DNA of 5,122 bases. Source: an uncultured Ruminococcus sp. Lineage in GTDB: Bacteria > Bacillota_A > Clostridia > Oscillospirales > Ruminococcaceae. Shown here piece after piece: positions 1 to 4,845 of the stretch. Under the pieces are notes generated by a model that saw nothing but the letters and a program-made list of their open reading frames with translations, made no database searches and was not told the origin of the DNA. The translations under genes and the position numbers were made by a program. Location: NCBI GenBank assembly GCA_937880065.1, contig CALFMA010000284.1:1-5122 (forward strand). Direction: 5' to 3'. Each line of letters opens with the position of its first letter. The stretch's first letter is position 1.

Positions 1-1181
1 CTTTTGCAGCAGTCGGCATGGATATGCCTCCGAGAAGCATGTATAATTATAAGCACAATATGACCTTCTTCGGCCCTTCACTGACAACACGTCTTGTTCA
101 GGATGTGCCCGAAAACGAGCTCGAAATCCAGATGGAAAGAAGCGACATTTATAAGTGCCTTATTTCCTATGCTGAAAAGTGCGGTGTTAAGTTTGAATAT
201 GGCTGCACTGTTGAAGGTCCCGTTATGCTTGGTAACCGCGTTGTCGGCATAAAGACAGACAAGGGTGATTTCCTCGGCGATCTTGTTATTGACGCCTGTG
301 GTATCAACTCACCTCTCAGAAGTAAGCTTCCTGCTCATTTAGGCATACAGAGTGAAGCCATTGAATTTGAGCGCTTCTATGTTTACCGTGCTTTCTATGA
401 AAAGAACGATGTTGGTGAAATTGAAGACCGTTTCAGAGTGCTTATGTTCTATAAGGGCAAGCTTGGCATAAGCTGGGTTGCTGATGACGGTGATTACACC
501 GACGTGCTTATCGGCAGATTCAATAAGCTTGATATGGAAGAGGTTGAAGCAACCCTTGCAGATCTCAGAAAAGAATTCCCCGATCTCGGTGAAAAGAAGC
601 TTCGCGGCGGACAGTTTGTTGAAATTCCCGTCAGACAGCCTCTCGGTGTTCTTGTTGCTGACGGCTATGCAGCTATCGGTGACAGTGCATTTATGACAGT
701 GCCCATTATCGGCTCAGGCATTGCAAACAGCATGAAGGCTTCAGCAATTCTTGCAAAAACAATTATGGATGACAGAACCGGAAGCTACAGTGCAAAAACC
801 CTCTGGAGATATCAGACCGAGTTTTTCGATAAGCTCGGCACAGGTCTTGCACCTCTTGCATCAATCAAGCTGCTTCTGACCCGTCTAGCACCTGAAGATC
901 TTGACTACATCTTCGGCAAAGGCATTCTCAACGCAGACGATATGACTATTTCAGCCGATTCCACGAGCCTTTTTGCTATGGTTAAGGATATGATAGACCC
1001 CGAGCCCTTAAAGGCAAAAATCAAGGGCCTTGCAGGCAGACCTGACATTCTCAAGAAGGTTCTTCGCATGATTAAGGATATCGCTGCCGTAACAGCCGTG
1101 ACAGCTATGATGCCCAAGGATTATGATGTTGTTGCCGTTCGCAAGTGGGCAAAGATGTATAACGCTTGCTTCAAACACTGA
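1..1181 (+). CDS. FAD-dependent oxidoreductase, geranylgeranyl reductase/FixC-like (5' partial)
   Basis: The reading frame is open from base 3, so the first ATG (base 18) is almost certainly internal: the N-terminal dinucleotide-binding GxGxxG fold expected in this family is missing and must lie upstream. Counting from that Met, an Arg-Ser-Asp segment (41-43) is followed by a D-A-C-G-x-x-S-x-L-R motif (92-101), the usual loop of the second FAD contact. A G-D-S-A motif (221-224) follows, with Pro229, Gly232 and Gly234, which in these flavoproteins binds the FAD ribityl/pyrophosphate. The C-terminal part is helical and basic. Family members reduce isoprenoid double bonds or pass electrons to quinones; the substrate here cannot be told. 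No U-tract terminator follows directly, and the next gene is 257 bases away. GC counted on two lines is about 51%, higher than the last gene of the window. The family is a confident call; the exact reaction is not. Confidence 0.85.
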   Translation, partial: FAAVGMDMPPRSMYNYKHNMTFFGPSLTTRLVQDVPENELEIQMERSDIYKCLISYAEKCGVKFEYGCTVEGPVMLGNRVVGIKTDKGDFLGDLVIDACGINSPLRSKLPAHLGIQSEAIEFERFYVYRAFYEKNDVGEIEDRFRVLMFYKGKLGISWVADDGDYTDVLIGRFNKLDMEEVEATLADLRKEFPDLGEKKLRGGQFVEIPVRQPLGVLVADGYAAIGDSAFMTVPIIGSGIANSMKASAILAKTIMDDRTGSYSAKTLWRYQTEFFDKLGTGLAPLASIKLLLTRLAPEDLDYIFGKGILNADDMTISADSTSLFAMVKDMIDPEPLKAKIKGLAGRPDILKKVLRMIKDIAAVTAVTAMMPKDYDVVAVRKWAKMYNACFKH

Positions 1182-1190
1182 GACGATTAT

Positions 1191-1211
1191 GAATTCGGAA
1201 TTCGGAATTGC
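1191..1211. repeat. Short tandem repeat GAATTCG x2 plus a degenerate third copy
   Basis: Two exact copies of GAATTCG (1191-1197 and 1198-1204) are followed by GAATTGC (1205-1211). The array starts nine bases after the oxidoreductase stop codon and may mark a junction or an intergenic repeat family. Only this copy is visible in the window. Confidence 0.6.
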
Positions 1212-1249
1212 GCCGTACTCTGCCGAAGAGGGGAGTAGCGAACCGCAAT
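1207..1249. repeat. Nested imperfect inverted repeat
   Basis: An outer pair ATTGCG (1207-1212) / CGCAAT (1244-1249) encloses an inner pair TACTC (1216-1220) / GAGTA (1233-1237). The structure is imperfect. It sits between the tandem repeat and a perfect TATAAT hexamer at 1251-1256. That hexamer has no recognisable -35 box at the correct distance, so a promoter here is only a possibility. The structure could be a small dispersed intergenic element. Confidence 0.4.
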
Positions 1250-1294
1250 ATATAATTTGATATTACCAAAGGGAGGCATTTGCCCGTGTGCCGA

Positions 1295-1341
1295 TAAGAC
1301 AGTAATTCCGTAAAAATCATAATTTTACGGCATCTGTCTTA
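1295..1341 (+). promoter_or_regulatory. Two-segment stem-loop in a putative leader
   Basis: The arms TAAGACAG (1295-1302) and CTGTCTTA (1334-1341) are perfect complements. They enclose a second perfect pair, CCGTAAAA (1308-1315) / TTTTACGG (1323-1330), with a 7-base loop and a 5x3 internal loop. A GGGAGG Shine-Dalgarno-like block (1271-1276) lies upstream. It is followed by a tiny frame TTG-CCC-GTG-TGC-CGA-TAA (1280-1297) whose stop codon is the first three bases of the stem. With the terminator just downstream this resembles a leader-peptide/attenuator layout, but no clear antiterminator pairing was found. Confidence 0.5.
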
Positions 1342-1362
1342 CAGGATTGGAAAACAGCTACG

Positions 1363-1407
1363 AAAAGAACGATGTCGAGTCGAAAGACTTAGCATCGTTC
1401 TTTTTCT
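1363..1407 (+). terminator. Intrinsic terminator or attenuator before the DUF6061-like gene
   Basis: A perfect 12-bp stem (AAAAGAACGATG at 1363-1374 with CATCGTTCTTTT at 1393-1404) is followed by a 3x3 internal loop and an AGTC-GAAA-GACT tip with a GNRA-type loop. The 3' side ends in a T-rich run, TTTTTCT (1401-1407). It lies only 32 bases before the ATG of the next gene and far from the preceding one. It may therefore act as an attenuator for that gene rather than as the oxidoreductase terminator. Confidence 0.7.
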
Positions 1408-1438
1408 ATCTAAAACTTGAAATTACGGAGGATTTACC

Positions 1439-1684
1439 ATGAAACGTCTATTATCATGCGAGTTTAACTTTGACACGATCTGCGTGGAGCTGAAGTTCTC
1501 AGACGGCACTATGATTGCCATTGATACCATTGCGGTTGAAAACGAGGTGGCGGACAATATGTATCAGCGGTCAGAGCTTGATTATCTTATCTACAATGAC
1601 CCGATTGCATACGCCGATCTGATACTCAATGGCAACCTCGAAGCCTACCTAAAAGCAGTAACTGAATACAAAATGCTCGATTGA
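1439..1684 (+). CDS. Small DUF6061-like hypothetical protein
   Basis: This is an 81-residue acidic protein with a good ribosome binding site (ACGGAGGA at 1425-1432) six bases before the ATG. It has no membrane segment or signal peptide. From memory of the family it resembles the short DUF6061-like proteins seen in Clostridia, often near conjugative elements and tetracycline-resistance regions. The features I match are an N-terminal L-L-S-C-E-F-N-F-D, a central E-V-A-D-N-M-Y-Q-R-S-E-L-D, and a C-terminal L-N-G-N-L-E-A-Y-L-K-A-V-T-E-Y. I could not check this by search. The function is unknown. It is preceded by a leader with a terminator and followed by its own hairpin, so it is probably a separate transcription unit from the Ktr operon. 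It is a real gene by RBS, length and codon pattern; the family name is moderately sure. Confidence 0.75.
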   Translation: MKRLLSCEFNFDTICVELKFSDGTMIAIDTIAVENEVADNMYQRSELDYLIYNDPIAYADLILNGNLEAYLKAVTEYKMLD

Positions 1685-1697
1685 GAACAAAAAGTAT

Positions 1698-1722
1698 CCA
1701 CAGACTTTTCTGTGGGTTCTTT
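1698..1722 (+). terminator. Terminator-like hairpin after the DUF6061-like gene
   Basis: CCACAGA (1698-1704) and TCTGTGG (1709-1715) form a perfect 7-bp stem with a CTTT loop, followed by GTTCTTT. It begins 13 bases after the stop codon. The T-tract is interrupted, so termination may be partial. AGAAC (1684-1688) can also pair with GTTCT (1716-1720), lengthening the stem across a bulge. Confidence 0.55.
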
Positions 1723-1771
1723 GCCGTTATGGGTGTTCACAAAAAAGAAAAATACAAGATAGTGCATCGCA

Positions 1772-1800
1772 TTGACAAAACACCTAATTTATGCCATAAT
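1772..1800 (+). promoter_or_regulatory. Sigma-A-type promoter of the XRE-ktrB-ktrA operon
   Basis: A consensus -35 TTGACA (1772-1777) is followed by a 17-base spacer and CATAAT (1795-1800), a 5/6 match to the -10 box. Transcription would start near 1807, giving a 5' leader of only about 25 bases before the ATG at 1831. This is the best promoter in the window and makes the operon independent of the upstream gene. Confidence 0.8.
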
Positions 1801-1811
1801 AATGCTTAAAT
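1787..1811. promoter_or_regulatory. Candidate operator: inverted repeat over the -10 box
   Basis: ATTTATGC (1787-1794) and GCTTAAAT (1804-1811) are inverted copies matching at 7 of 8 positions with a 9-base spacer, and the -10 hexamer lies inside the spacer. A repressor bound here would block RNA polymerase. The most likely ligand is the XRE protein of the same operon. This is inferred from position and symmetry only. Confidence 0.4.
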
Positions 1812-1830
1812 AGTGCAAGGAGGGCGCCAA

Positions 1831-2046
1831 ATGAGTTTAGGAGATGCTATAAGAATGTCTCGGCAGAAGGCTTTTTTTACACAGCAGGATTTTGCAAAGA
1901 AGCTAAACGTGGCTCTTTCAACAGTCAATCGTTGGGAACTTAATAAAGCCAAGCCGAATATGAAAGCAATGAAAAAACTCAAAGAATTTTGCGATGAATA
2001 TGGGATTGACTACGAAATCATAGAAAAAGAGTGGTTGATATTTTGA
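1831..2046 (+). CDS. XRE-family helix-turn-helix regulator
   Basis: This is a 71-residue DNA-binding protein, close to the minimal length of a single HTH_3 (Cro/CI) domain. Helix 2 starts at T-Q-Q-D-F-A-K-K-L (17-25), and the recognition helix is about A-L-S-T-V-N-R-W-E (28-36), followed by N-K-A-K-P (38-42), a classic XRE signature. There is no sensor domain; the C-terminus is a short acidic/aromatic tail. The ATG at 1831 is chosen because AAGGAGGG (1817-1824) lies six bases before it. An in-frame GTG at 1813 would place the Shine-Dalgarno inside the gene. It is first in the operon, 57 bases before ktrB and behind a strong promoter covered by repeats, so it is probably an autorepressor controlling potassium-uptake genes. 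The family is sure; the target and signal are inferred. Confidence 0.88.
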   Translation: MSLGDAIRMSRQKAFFTQQDFAKKLNVALSTVNRWELNKAKPNMKAMKKLKEFCDEYGIDYEIIEKEWLIF

Positions 2047-2103
2047 GCTTAAGCAACTGCAAACTGCTCAGAAACCGTATTTGTCCACGGAGAGTAAAAT
2101 GGT

Positions 2104-3456
2104 ATGAAAAGGATTAGATTTACAACGACTCAAATTATACTATTGAGTTTTCTTCTGGTGATATTGATCGGAAGTGTTCTTCTGGCACTGCCGATAAGCT
2201 CAACTAACGGGATAGCAGTGCCGTATATCGATGCTCTATTCACGGCAACAACTTCGACCTGTGTTACCGGGCTCGTAACACTGCCAACTTTTTCAACATG
2301 GAGTGTTTTTGGGCAGATTGTTATACTGATTCTGATACAGGTTGGTGGACTTGGAGTTATCACGATTATGACAGGATTGATGCTTCTCTTGAACAGAAAA
2401 CTGGGCATCAGCGACAGATTGCTCATTCAAGAAGCTTTCAATCTCAATACTATGTCGGGCCTTGTCAAGTTTGTCAAGAACGTGTTATTCGGCACGCTGA
2501 TCATCGAGGGAATTGGTGCAGTTCTGTATATGCTCGTGTTCGTCCCTGAGTTTGGTGCAAAAGGCATTTGGATATCAGTATTCAATTCAGTTTCCGCCTT
2601 TTGTAACGCAGGTATTGACATTATCGCTGATAACAGCCTTTGTAATTATGCCACAAATCCCTTAATTAACATCGTAACCTCTGCGCTCGTAATTCTCGGG
2701 GGTCTCGGATATATCGTATGGTGGGATGTTCTCCGTGTAGTCAAGAGTCGTTCGCCGAAAAACAGAAAAATATTCAGGCATCTGACCTTGCACAGCAAGA
2801 TAGCAATTACCGTTACGGCGGGGCTCATCCTTGCCGGTGCGATTCTCATATTTATTTTTGAATATGCAAATCCTTTGACCATCGGAGAGATGGACTTATT
2901 CGATAAGATTCAAGTATCTTTCTTCCAATCGGTCACTACGAGAACCGCTGGCTTTGCCTCTGTTCCGCAAGAGAATCTGACCAATGCATCTGCTGCCATA
3001 TCTCTTCTGTTGATGATGATCGGCGGTTCACCGGTTGGAACGGCAGGCGGTATGAAAACCGTAACCCTTGCTGTACTTATCTGCTCAGCGTTCGCTACTA
3101 TCAGAAACAAGAATAGCACAACTCTGTTTGGTCGTCGCATTTCCGATGACTCAGTAAAAAAGGCTGTTGCTGTGGTTATAATGTTTCTTACGATCTGCGC
3201 CAGCTCAACGGTTCTTATACTGGCAACGAGTAACGCTTCTGCCATTGATGCAGTTTATGAAACAGTTAGTGCAACGGCAACGGTTGGTCTTTCAAGAAAT
3301 TTTACGGCAACACTCAACGCATTTGGAAAACTCATTATAATTGTTACCATGTATTTTGGCAGAGTCGGTCCCATATCGCTTGCGGTCGCTTTGGGTAGAA
3401 AAAATGAAAGTCAGAATGTTATTTCTGAGCCGACGGAAGATATCAGTATTGGATAA
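2104..3456 (+). CDS. ktrB: Potassium channel subunit KtrB (TrkH/Ktr/HKT family)
   Basis: This 450-residue integral membrane protein has the usual KtrB length. It is built of four membrane-pore-membrane repeats, each with a selectivity-filter loop around one glycine: T-S-T-C-V-T-G-L (50-57), F-C-N-A-G-I-D (166-172), T-T-R-T-A-G-F (278-284) and T-A-T-V-G-L-S (391-397). The stretch I-G-G-S-P-V-G-T-A-G-G-M-K-T (306-319) is the flexible gating loop of the third repeat. Arg420 in Y-F-G-R-V-G-P is the conserved arginine of the last inner helix. It conducts K+ (Na+-stimulated in characterised homologues) into the cell as a dimer on a KtrA ring. The start at 2104 is supported by GGAGAG (2089-2094); an ATG five bases upstream stops after two codons. 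No c-di-AMP riboswitch fits in the 57-base gap before it. The gene is intact, with ktrA following after 11 bases. Confidence 0.95.
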   Translation: MKRIRFTTTQIILLSFLLVILIGSVLLALPISSTNGIAVPYIDALFTATTSTCVTGLVTLPTFSTWSVFGQIVILILIQVGGLGVITIMTGLMLLLNRKLGISDRLLIQEAFNLNTMSGLVKFVKNVLFGTLIIEGIGAVLYMLVFVPEFGAKGIWISVFNSVSAFCNAGIDIIADNSLCNYATNPLINIVTSALVILGGLGYIVWWDVLRVVKSRSPKNRKIFRHLTLHSKIAITVTAGLILAGAILIFIFEYANPLTIGEMDLFDKIQVSFFQSVTTRTAGFASVPQENLTNASAAISLLLMMIGGSPVGTAGGMKTVTLAVLICSAFATIRNKNSTTLFGRRISDDSVKKAVAVVIMFLTICASSTVLILATSNASAIDAVYETVSATATVGLSRNFTATLNAFGKLIIIVTMYFGRVGPISLAVALGRKNESQNVISEPTEDISIG

Positions 3457-3467
3457 AGGAGAATCCT

Positions 3468-4118
3468 ATGAAAGTAAAGAAAACATACGCAGTCTTCGGA
3501 CTTGGAAGATACGGTAGAGCAGTAGCAAGAGAACTTGTCGAGAATGGCATGGAGGTTGTTGCAGTAGATGCTGAACAAAAAATTGTGAATGATGCAGCGG
3601 CATATTTGCCAGTTTGCAAGTGTGCGGATGTAACCGATTCGGAGGTCATATCGCGCCTTGGTATTAGCAACATCGATACTGTGGTCGTTTGTATGGCAAG
3701 TAATCTTGAAGCAAGTGTAATGGCTGTCACGCTCTGCAAGGAAGTGGGCGTAAAAAATGTTATAGCAAAATGTGCAAACGAGATGCAACAAAAGATATTG
3801 CTTCGTGTGGGTGCGGACAAGGTGGTATTTCCCGAGAACGAGTCCGGCATCCGTCTTGCCAAGAACCTACTTAGCTCGGGTTTTATTGATATGATCTCTC
3901 TGTCGAAGGATGTGTCAATGATCGAGATTGATGTGAGAGATGAGTGGCGTGGCAAAAATTTGATTGAATTAAATCTCCGAAAAAAATACGGTTTCAATAT
4001 CGTTGCTATCAAAAAAGGCGAAAAGGTAAACGTAAATATCAATCCCGAACAACCTCTTGAAGAAGAAACCACGCTGATCGTTATTGCCAACATAGCTAAG
4101 TTAGGAAAAATAAAATAA
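3468..4118 (+). CDS. ktrA: Ktr potassium uptake regulatory subunit KtrA (RCK protein)
   Basis: This 216-residue cytosolic RCK protein is full length for KtrA. The N-terminal RCK_N/TrkA-N Rossmann domain starts with V-F-G-L-G-R-Y-G (9-16, the GxGxxG nucleotide loop). Asp34 ends the second strand and binds ribose in homologues. G-A-D-K-V-V-F-P-E-N (115-124) is the typical end of the domain. The C-terminal RCK_C domain (about 145-216) includes L-R-K-K-Y-G-F-N-I-V-A-I-K-K-G (170-184), matching the segment that lines the c-di-AMP site in Staphylococcus KtrA. An octameric ring of such subunits opens KtrB with ATP and closes it with ADP or c-di-AMP. AAAGGAG lies just before the ATG and the gap from ktrB is 11 bases, so the two are co-transcribed. 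The B-then-A gene order is the reverse of Bacillus ktrAB. No U-tract terminator follows the stop codon. Confidence 0.95.
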   Translation: MKVKKTYAVFGLGRYGRAVARELVENGMEVVAVDAEQKIVNDAAAYLPVCKCADVTDSEVISRLGISNIDTVVVCMASNLEASVMAVTLCKEVGVKNVIAKCANEMQQKILLRVGADKVVFPENESGIRLAKNLLSSGFIDMISLSKDVSMIEIDVRDEWRGKNLIELNLRKKYGFNIVAIKKGEKVNVNINPEQPLEEETTLIVIANIAKLGKIK

Positions 4119-4146
4119 GTCTCACAAAGCACCATCGGTGCGTAGC

Positions 4147-4163
4147 CAATTTCTCAGAAATTG
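4147..4163. repeat. 17-base perfect palindrome
   Basis: CAATTTCT (4147-4154) and AGAAATTG (4156-4163) are perfect inverted copies around a single central C. The palindrome is compact enough to be a protein-binding site as well as a weak RNA hairpin. Six bases of TTGGGA (4173-4178) paired with TCCCAA (4183-4188) form another small hairpin just downstream. Confidence 0.55.
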
Positions 4164-4220
4164 TTAAAGGGTTTGGGATGTTTCCCAACAAGTACGCACA
4201 AGTGGGTACCGTCGTGCCCT

Positions 4221-4251
4221 GCTTGCTACAGATGATTGCATCTTAGCAAGC
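4221..4251 (+). repeat. Hairpin of 13 pairs with a bulged C and ATTG loop
   Basis: GCTTGCTA (4221-4228) pairs with TAGCAAGC (4244-4251). After a single bulged C4229, AGATG (4230-4234) pairs with CATCT (4239-4243), closing on an ATTG tetraloop. No T-tract follows, so it is not a terminator. The TTGCTA/TAGCAA motif recurs in the hairpin at 4331-4367. Confidence 0.6.
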
Positions 4252-4330
4252 AAATCGAAGATTTCAAATTTTTTGACAAAATCGGCGAAACTGATTTTTG
4301 CAAAAATTGCAGAGTGTACATACACCTGCT

Positions 4331-4367
4331 GTGCTTGCTATTCCGTAAATCTCATAATAGCAAGTGC
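4331..4367 (+). repeat. Hairpin of 12 pairs sharing the TTGCTA motif
   Basis: Bases 4331-4342 pair with 4356-4367 over 12 consecutive positions around a 13-base loop. Nine pairs at the loop end (CTTGCTATT / AATAGCAAG) and the outermost pair are Watson-Crick. The remaining two (4332/4366 and 4333/4365) pair as U.G and G.U only if the + strand is transcribed. The alternative short hairpin CCATTT-CCTT-AAATGG overlaps its 3' edge (4367-4382). Confidence 0.55.
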
Positions 4368-4386
4368 CATTTCCTTAAATGGAAAT

Positions 4387-4401
4387 CGGCGGCAACCGCC
4401 G
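4387..4401. repeat. GC-rich hairpin CGGCGG-CAA-CCGCCG
   Basis: A perfect 6-bp all-GC stem with a 3-base loop lies between the preceding hairpin and the 27-pair stem. The sequence is GC-rich against AT-rich surroundings and is not followed by a T-run. Confidence 0.6.
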
Positions 4402-4416
4402 CCTTGTCTGCCCAAA

Positions 4417-4491
4417 AGCGAAACGGACGGACGCTGTCAATGGCGGCGAAGCCGTTCATCTTGACCATTGACAGCGTTCGTCTGTTTTGCT
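4417..4491 (+). ncRNA. Very long stem-loop (27 consecutive pairs) with inner CGGC-GAA-GCCG hairpin
   Basis: Bases 4417-4443 pair with 4465-4491 without a bulge. The 13 pairs nearest the loop (ACGCTGTCAATGG / CCATTGACAGCGT) are perfect. The only three non-Watson-Crick positions (4420/4488, 4425/4483, 4430/4478) are all G on the left and T on the right, so they are G.U pairs in + strand RNA but A-C mismatches in - strand RNA. The 21-base loop holds a small CGGC/GCCG hairpin (4444-4454). No T-tract follows. It could be a structured RNA element in the ktrA 3' UTR, or the inverted repeat of a transfer origin. Confidence 0.45.
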
Positions 4492-4552
4492 ATCTCTGCG
4501 AGATTTGCGTGAAGCGAATTGAAACGAATGAACGAAAAGGAGGCTTGACGAA

Positions 4553-4708
4553 GTGAGTCCGAAAATCAAAATCCGCCATTCCAAGCAATTACGTGTAGCA
4601 TGCTCAATGGTTGGTGGGGTACGCTTTATTTTTACGATAAACCCAAGTGCGATATTTCTGTTTTTTTGTGCTTGGTGTTTGCCCAGAAAAAATCGCACTT
4701 TTGTGTAA
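4553..4708 (+). CDS. Doubtful 51-residue ORF, perhaps the truncated start of a mobilization-region gene
   Basis: A strong Shine-Dalgarno AAAAGGAGG (4535-4543) lies nine bases before a GTG start. The product begins with a basic stretch (M-S-P-K-I-K-I-R-H-S-K) and then becomes a hydrophobic, cysteine- and phenylalanine-rich tail without family features. The tail is encoded by a terminator-like inverted repeat (4645-4704). This suggests that only the beginning derives from a real gene and the rest is fused non-coding DNA. A competing 44-residue frame at 4600-4734 has no ribosome binding site. I recognise neither product. It is reported because the RBS is too good to ignore. Confidence 0.25.
   Translation: MSPKIKIRHSKQLRVACSMVGGVRFIFTINPSAIFLFFCAWCLPRKNRTFV
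4645..4704 (+). terminator. Terminator-like long inverted repeat
   Basis: AAGTGCGAT (4645-4653) pairs perfectly with ATCGCACTT (4692-4700). After a small internal loop, TTTCTG (4655-4660) pairs with CAGAAA (4684-4689). The loop is 23 bases with seven T residues, and the 3' arm runs into TTTT. The T-run follows only in the + direction, so this may end transcription coming from the ktr operon or the hairpin tract. The large loop lowers confidence. Confidence 0.45.
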
Positions 4709-4750
4709 AAAAACAATGCATTTTAGGTGCTTGATATAGGCATATTTTTA

Positions 4751-4780
4751 TTGATTTGCAGAAGTCGGATGTGGTAAAAT
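4751..4780 (+). promoter_or_regulatory. Extended -10 promoter of the FHA gene
   Basis: TTGATT (4751-4756) is followed by an 18-base spacer and TAAAAT (4775-4780), which is preceded by TG one base away (4772-4773), an extended -10. Transcription would start near 4787, leaving a leader of roughly 60 bases before the ATG at 4846. Confidence 0.55.
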
Positions 4781-4845
4781 AATGACAACAATAGTAAATC
4801 GGTTTTGGCTTTTTTTAACAAATTAAATTGAAGGTGTATTGAATT

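Larger units (their letters stand above)
1759..1817. repeat. Direct repeat ATAGTGCA flanking the Ktr-operon promoter
   Basis: The octamer ATAGTGCA occurs at 1759-1766, just upstream of the -35 box, and again at 1810-1817, just before the Shine-Dalgarno. The 51-base spacing is close to five helical turns, suitable for two repressor dimers on one DNA face. This is an inferred operator pair for the XRE protein encoded immediately downstream. Confidence 0.35.
4119..4552 (+). other. Hairpin-rich non-coding tract after ktrA (possible mobile-element leader/oriT scar or structured RNA)
   Basis: There is no convincing gene in these 434 bases; the open frames have weak starts and no family features. 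The tract instead holds successive inverted repeats, listed separately, between GCACC-ATC-GGTGC (4129-4141) and the long stem ending at 4491. A strong AAAAGGAGG Shine-Dalgarno (4535-4543) closes it. From memory it resembles leader DNA upstream of mobilization genes in Firmicutes conjugative elements. No relaxase is present to confirm this. With no terminator after ktrA, the tract could be transcribed as the operon's 3' UTR. Confidence 0.45.

Noticed and set aside
478..696. 72-residue + strand frame inside the oxidoreductase gene
   Set aside because: It is a shadow of the oxidoreductase frame, which carries the conserved FAD motifs.
1813..1830. GTG start giving a six-residue longer XRE protein
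   Set aside because: It would put the Shine-Dalgarno AAGGAGGG inside the coding sequence. The ATG at 1831 is correctly spaced from it.
2047..2103. Possible c-di-AMP riboswitch before ktrB
   Set aside because: The gap is only 57 bases, far shorter than the ydaO aptamer, and contains no long stem.
3443..4135. 230-residue open frame on the - strand
   Set aside because: It is antisense to all of ktrA, whose RCK motifs and ribosome binding site make it the real gene. The antisense product has no recognisable domain.
4221..4491. CRISPR-like array
   Set aside because: The shared TTGCTA/TAGCAA elements are parts of hairpin arms with unequal spacing, not regular direct repeats with spacers.
4236..4556. 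106-residue open frame on the + strand
   Set aside because: It starts at a weak alternative codon inside a hairpin, without a Shine-Dalgarno, and runs through four inverted repeats. The composition looks non-coding.
4456..4716. 86-residue open frame on the - strand
   Set aside because: It spans the long stem and the terminator-like repeat, has no ribosome binding site and shows no family motif.
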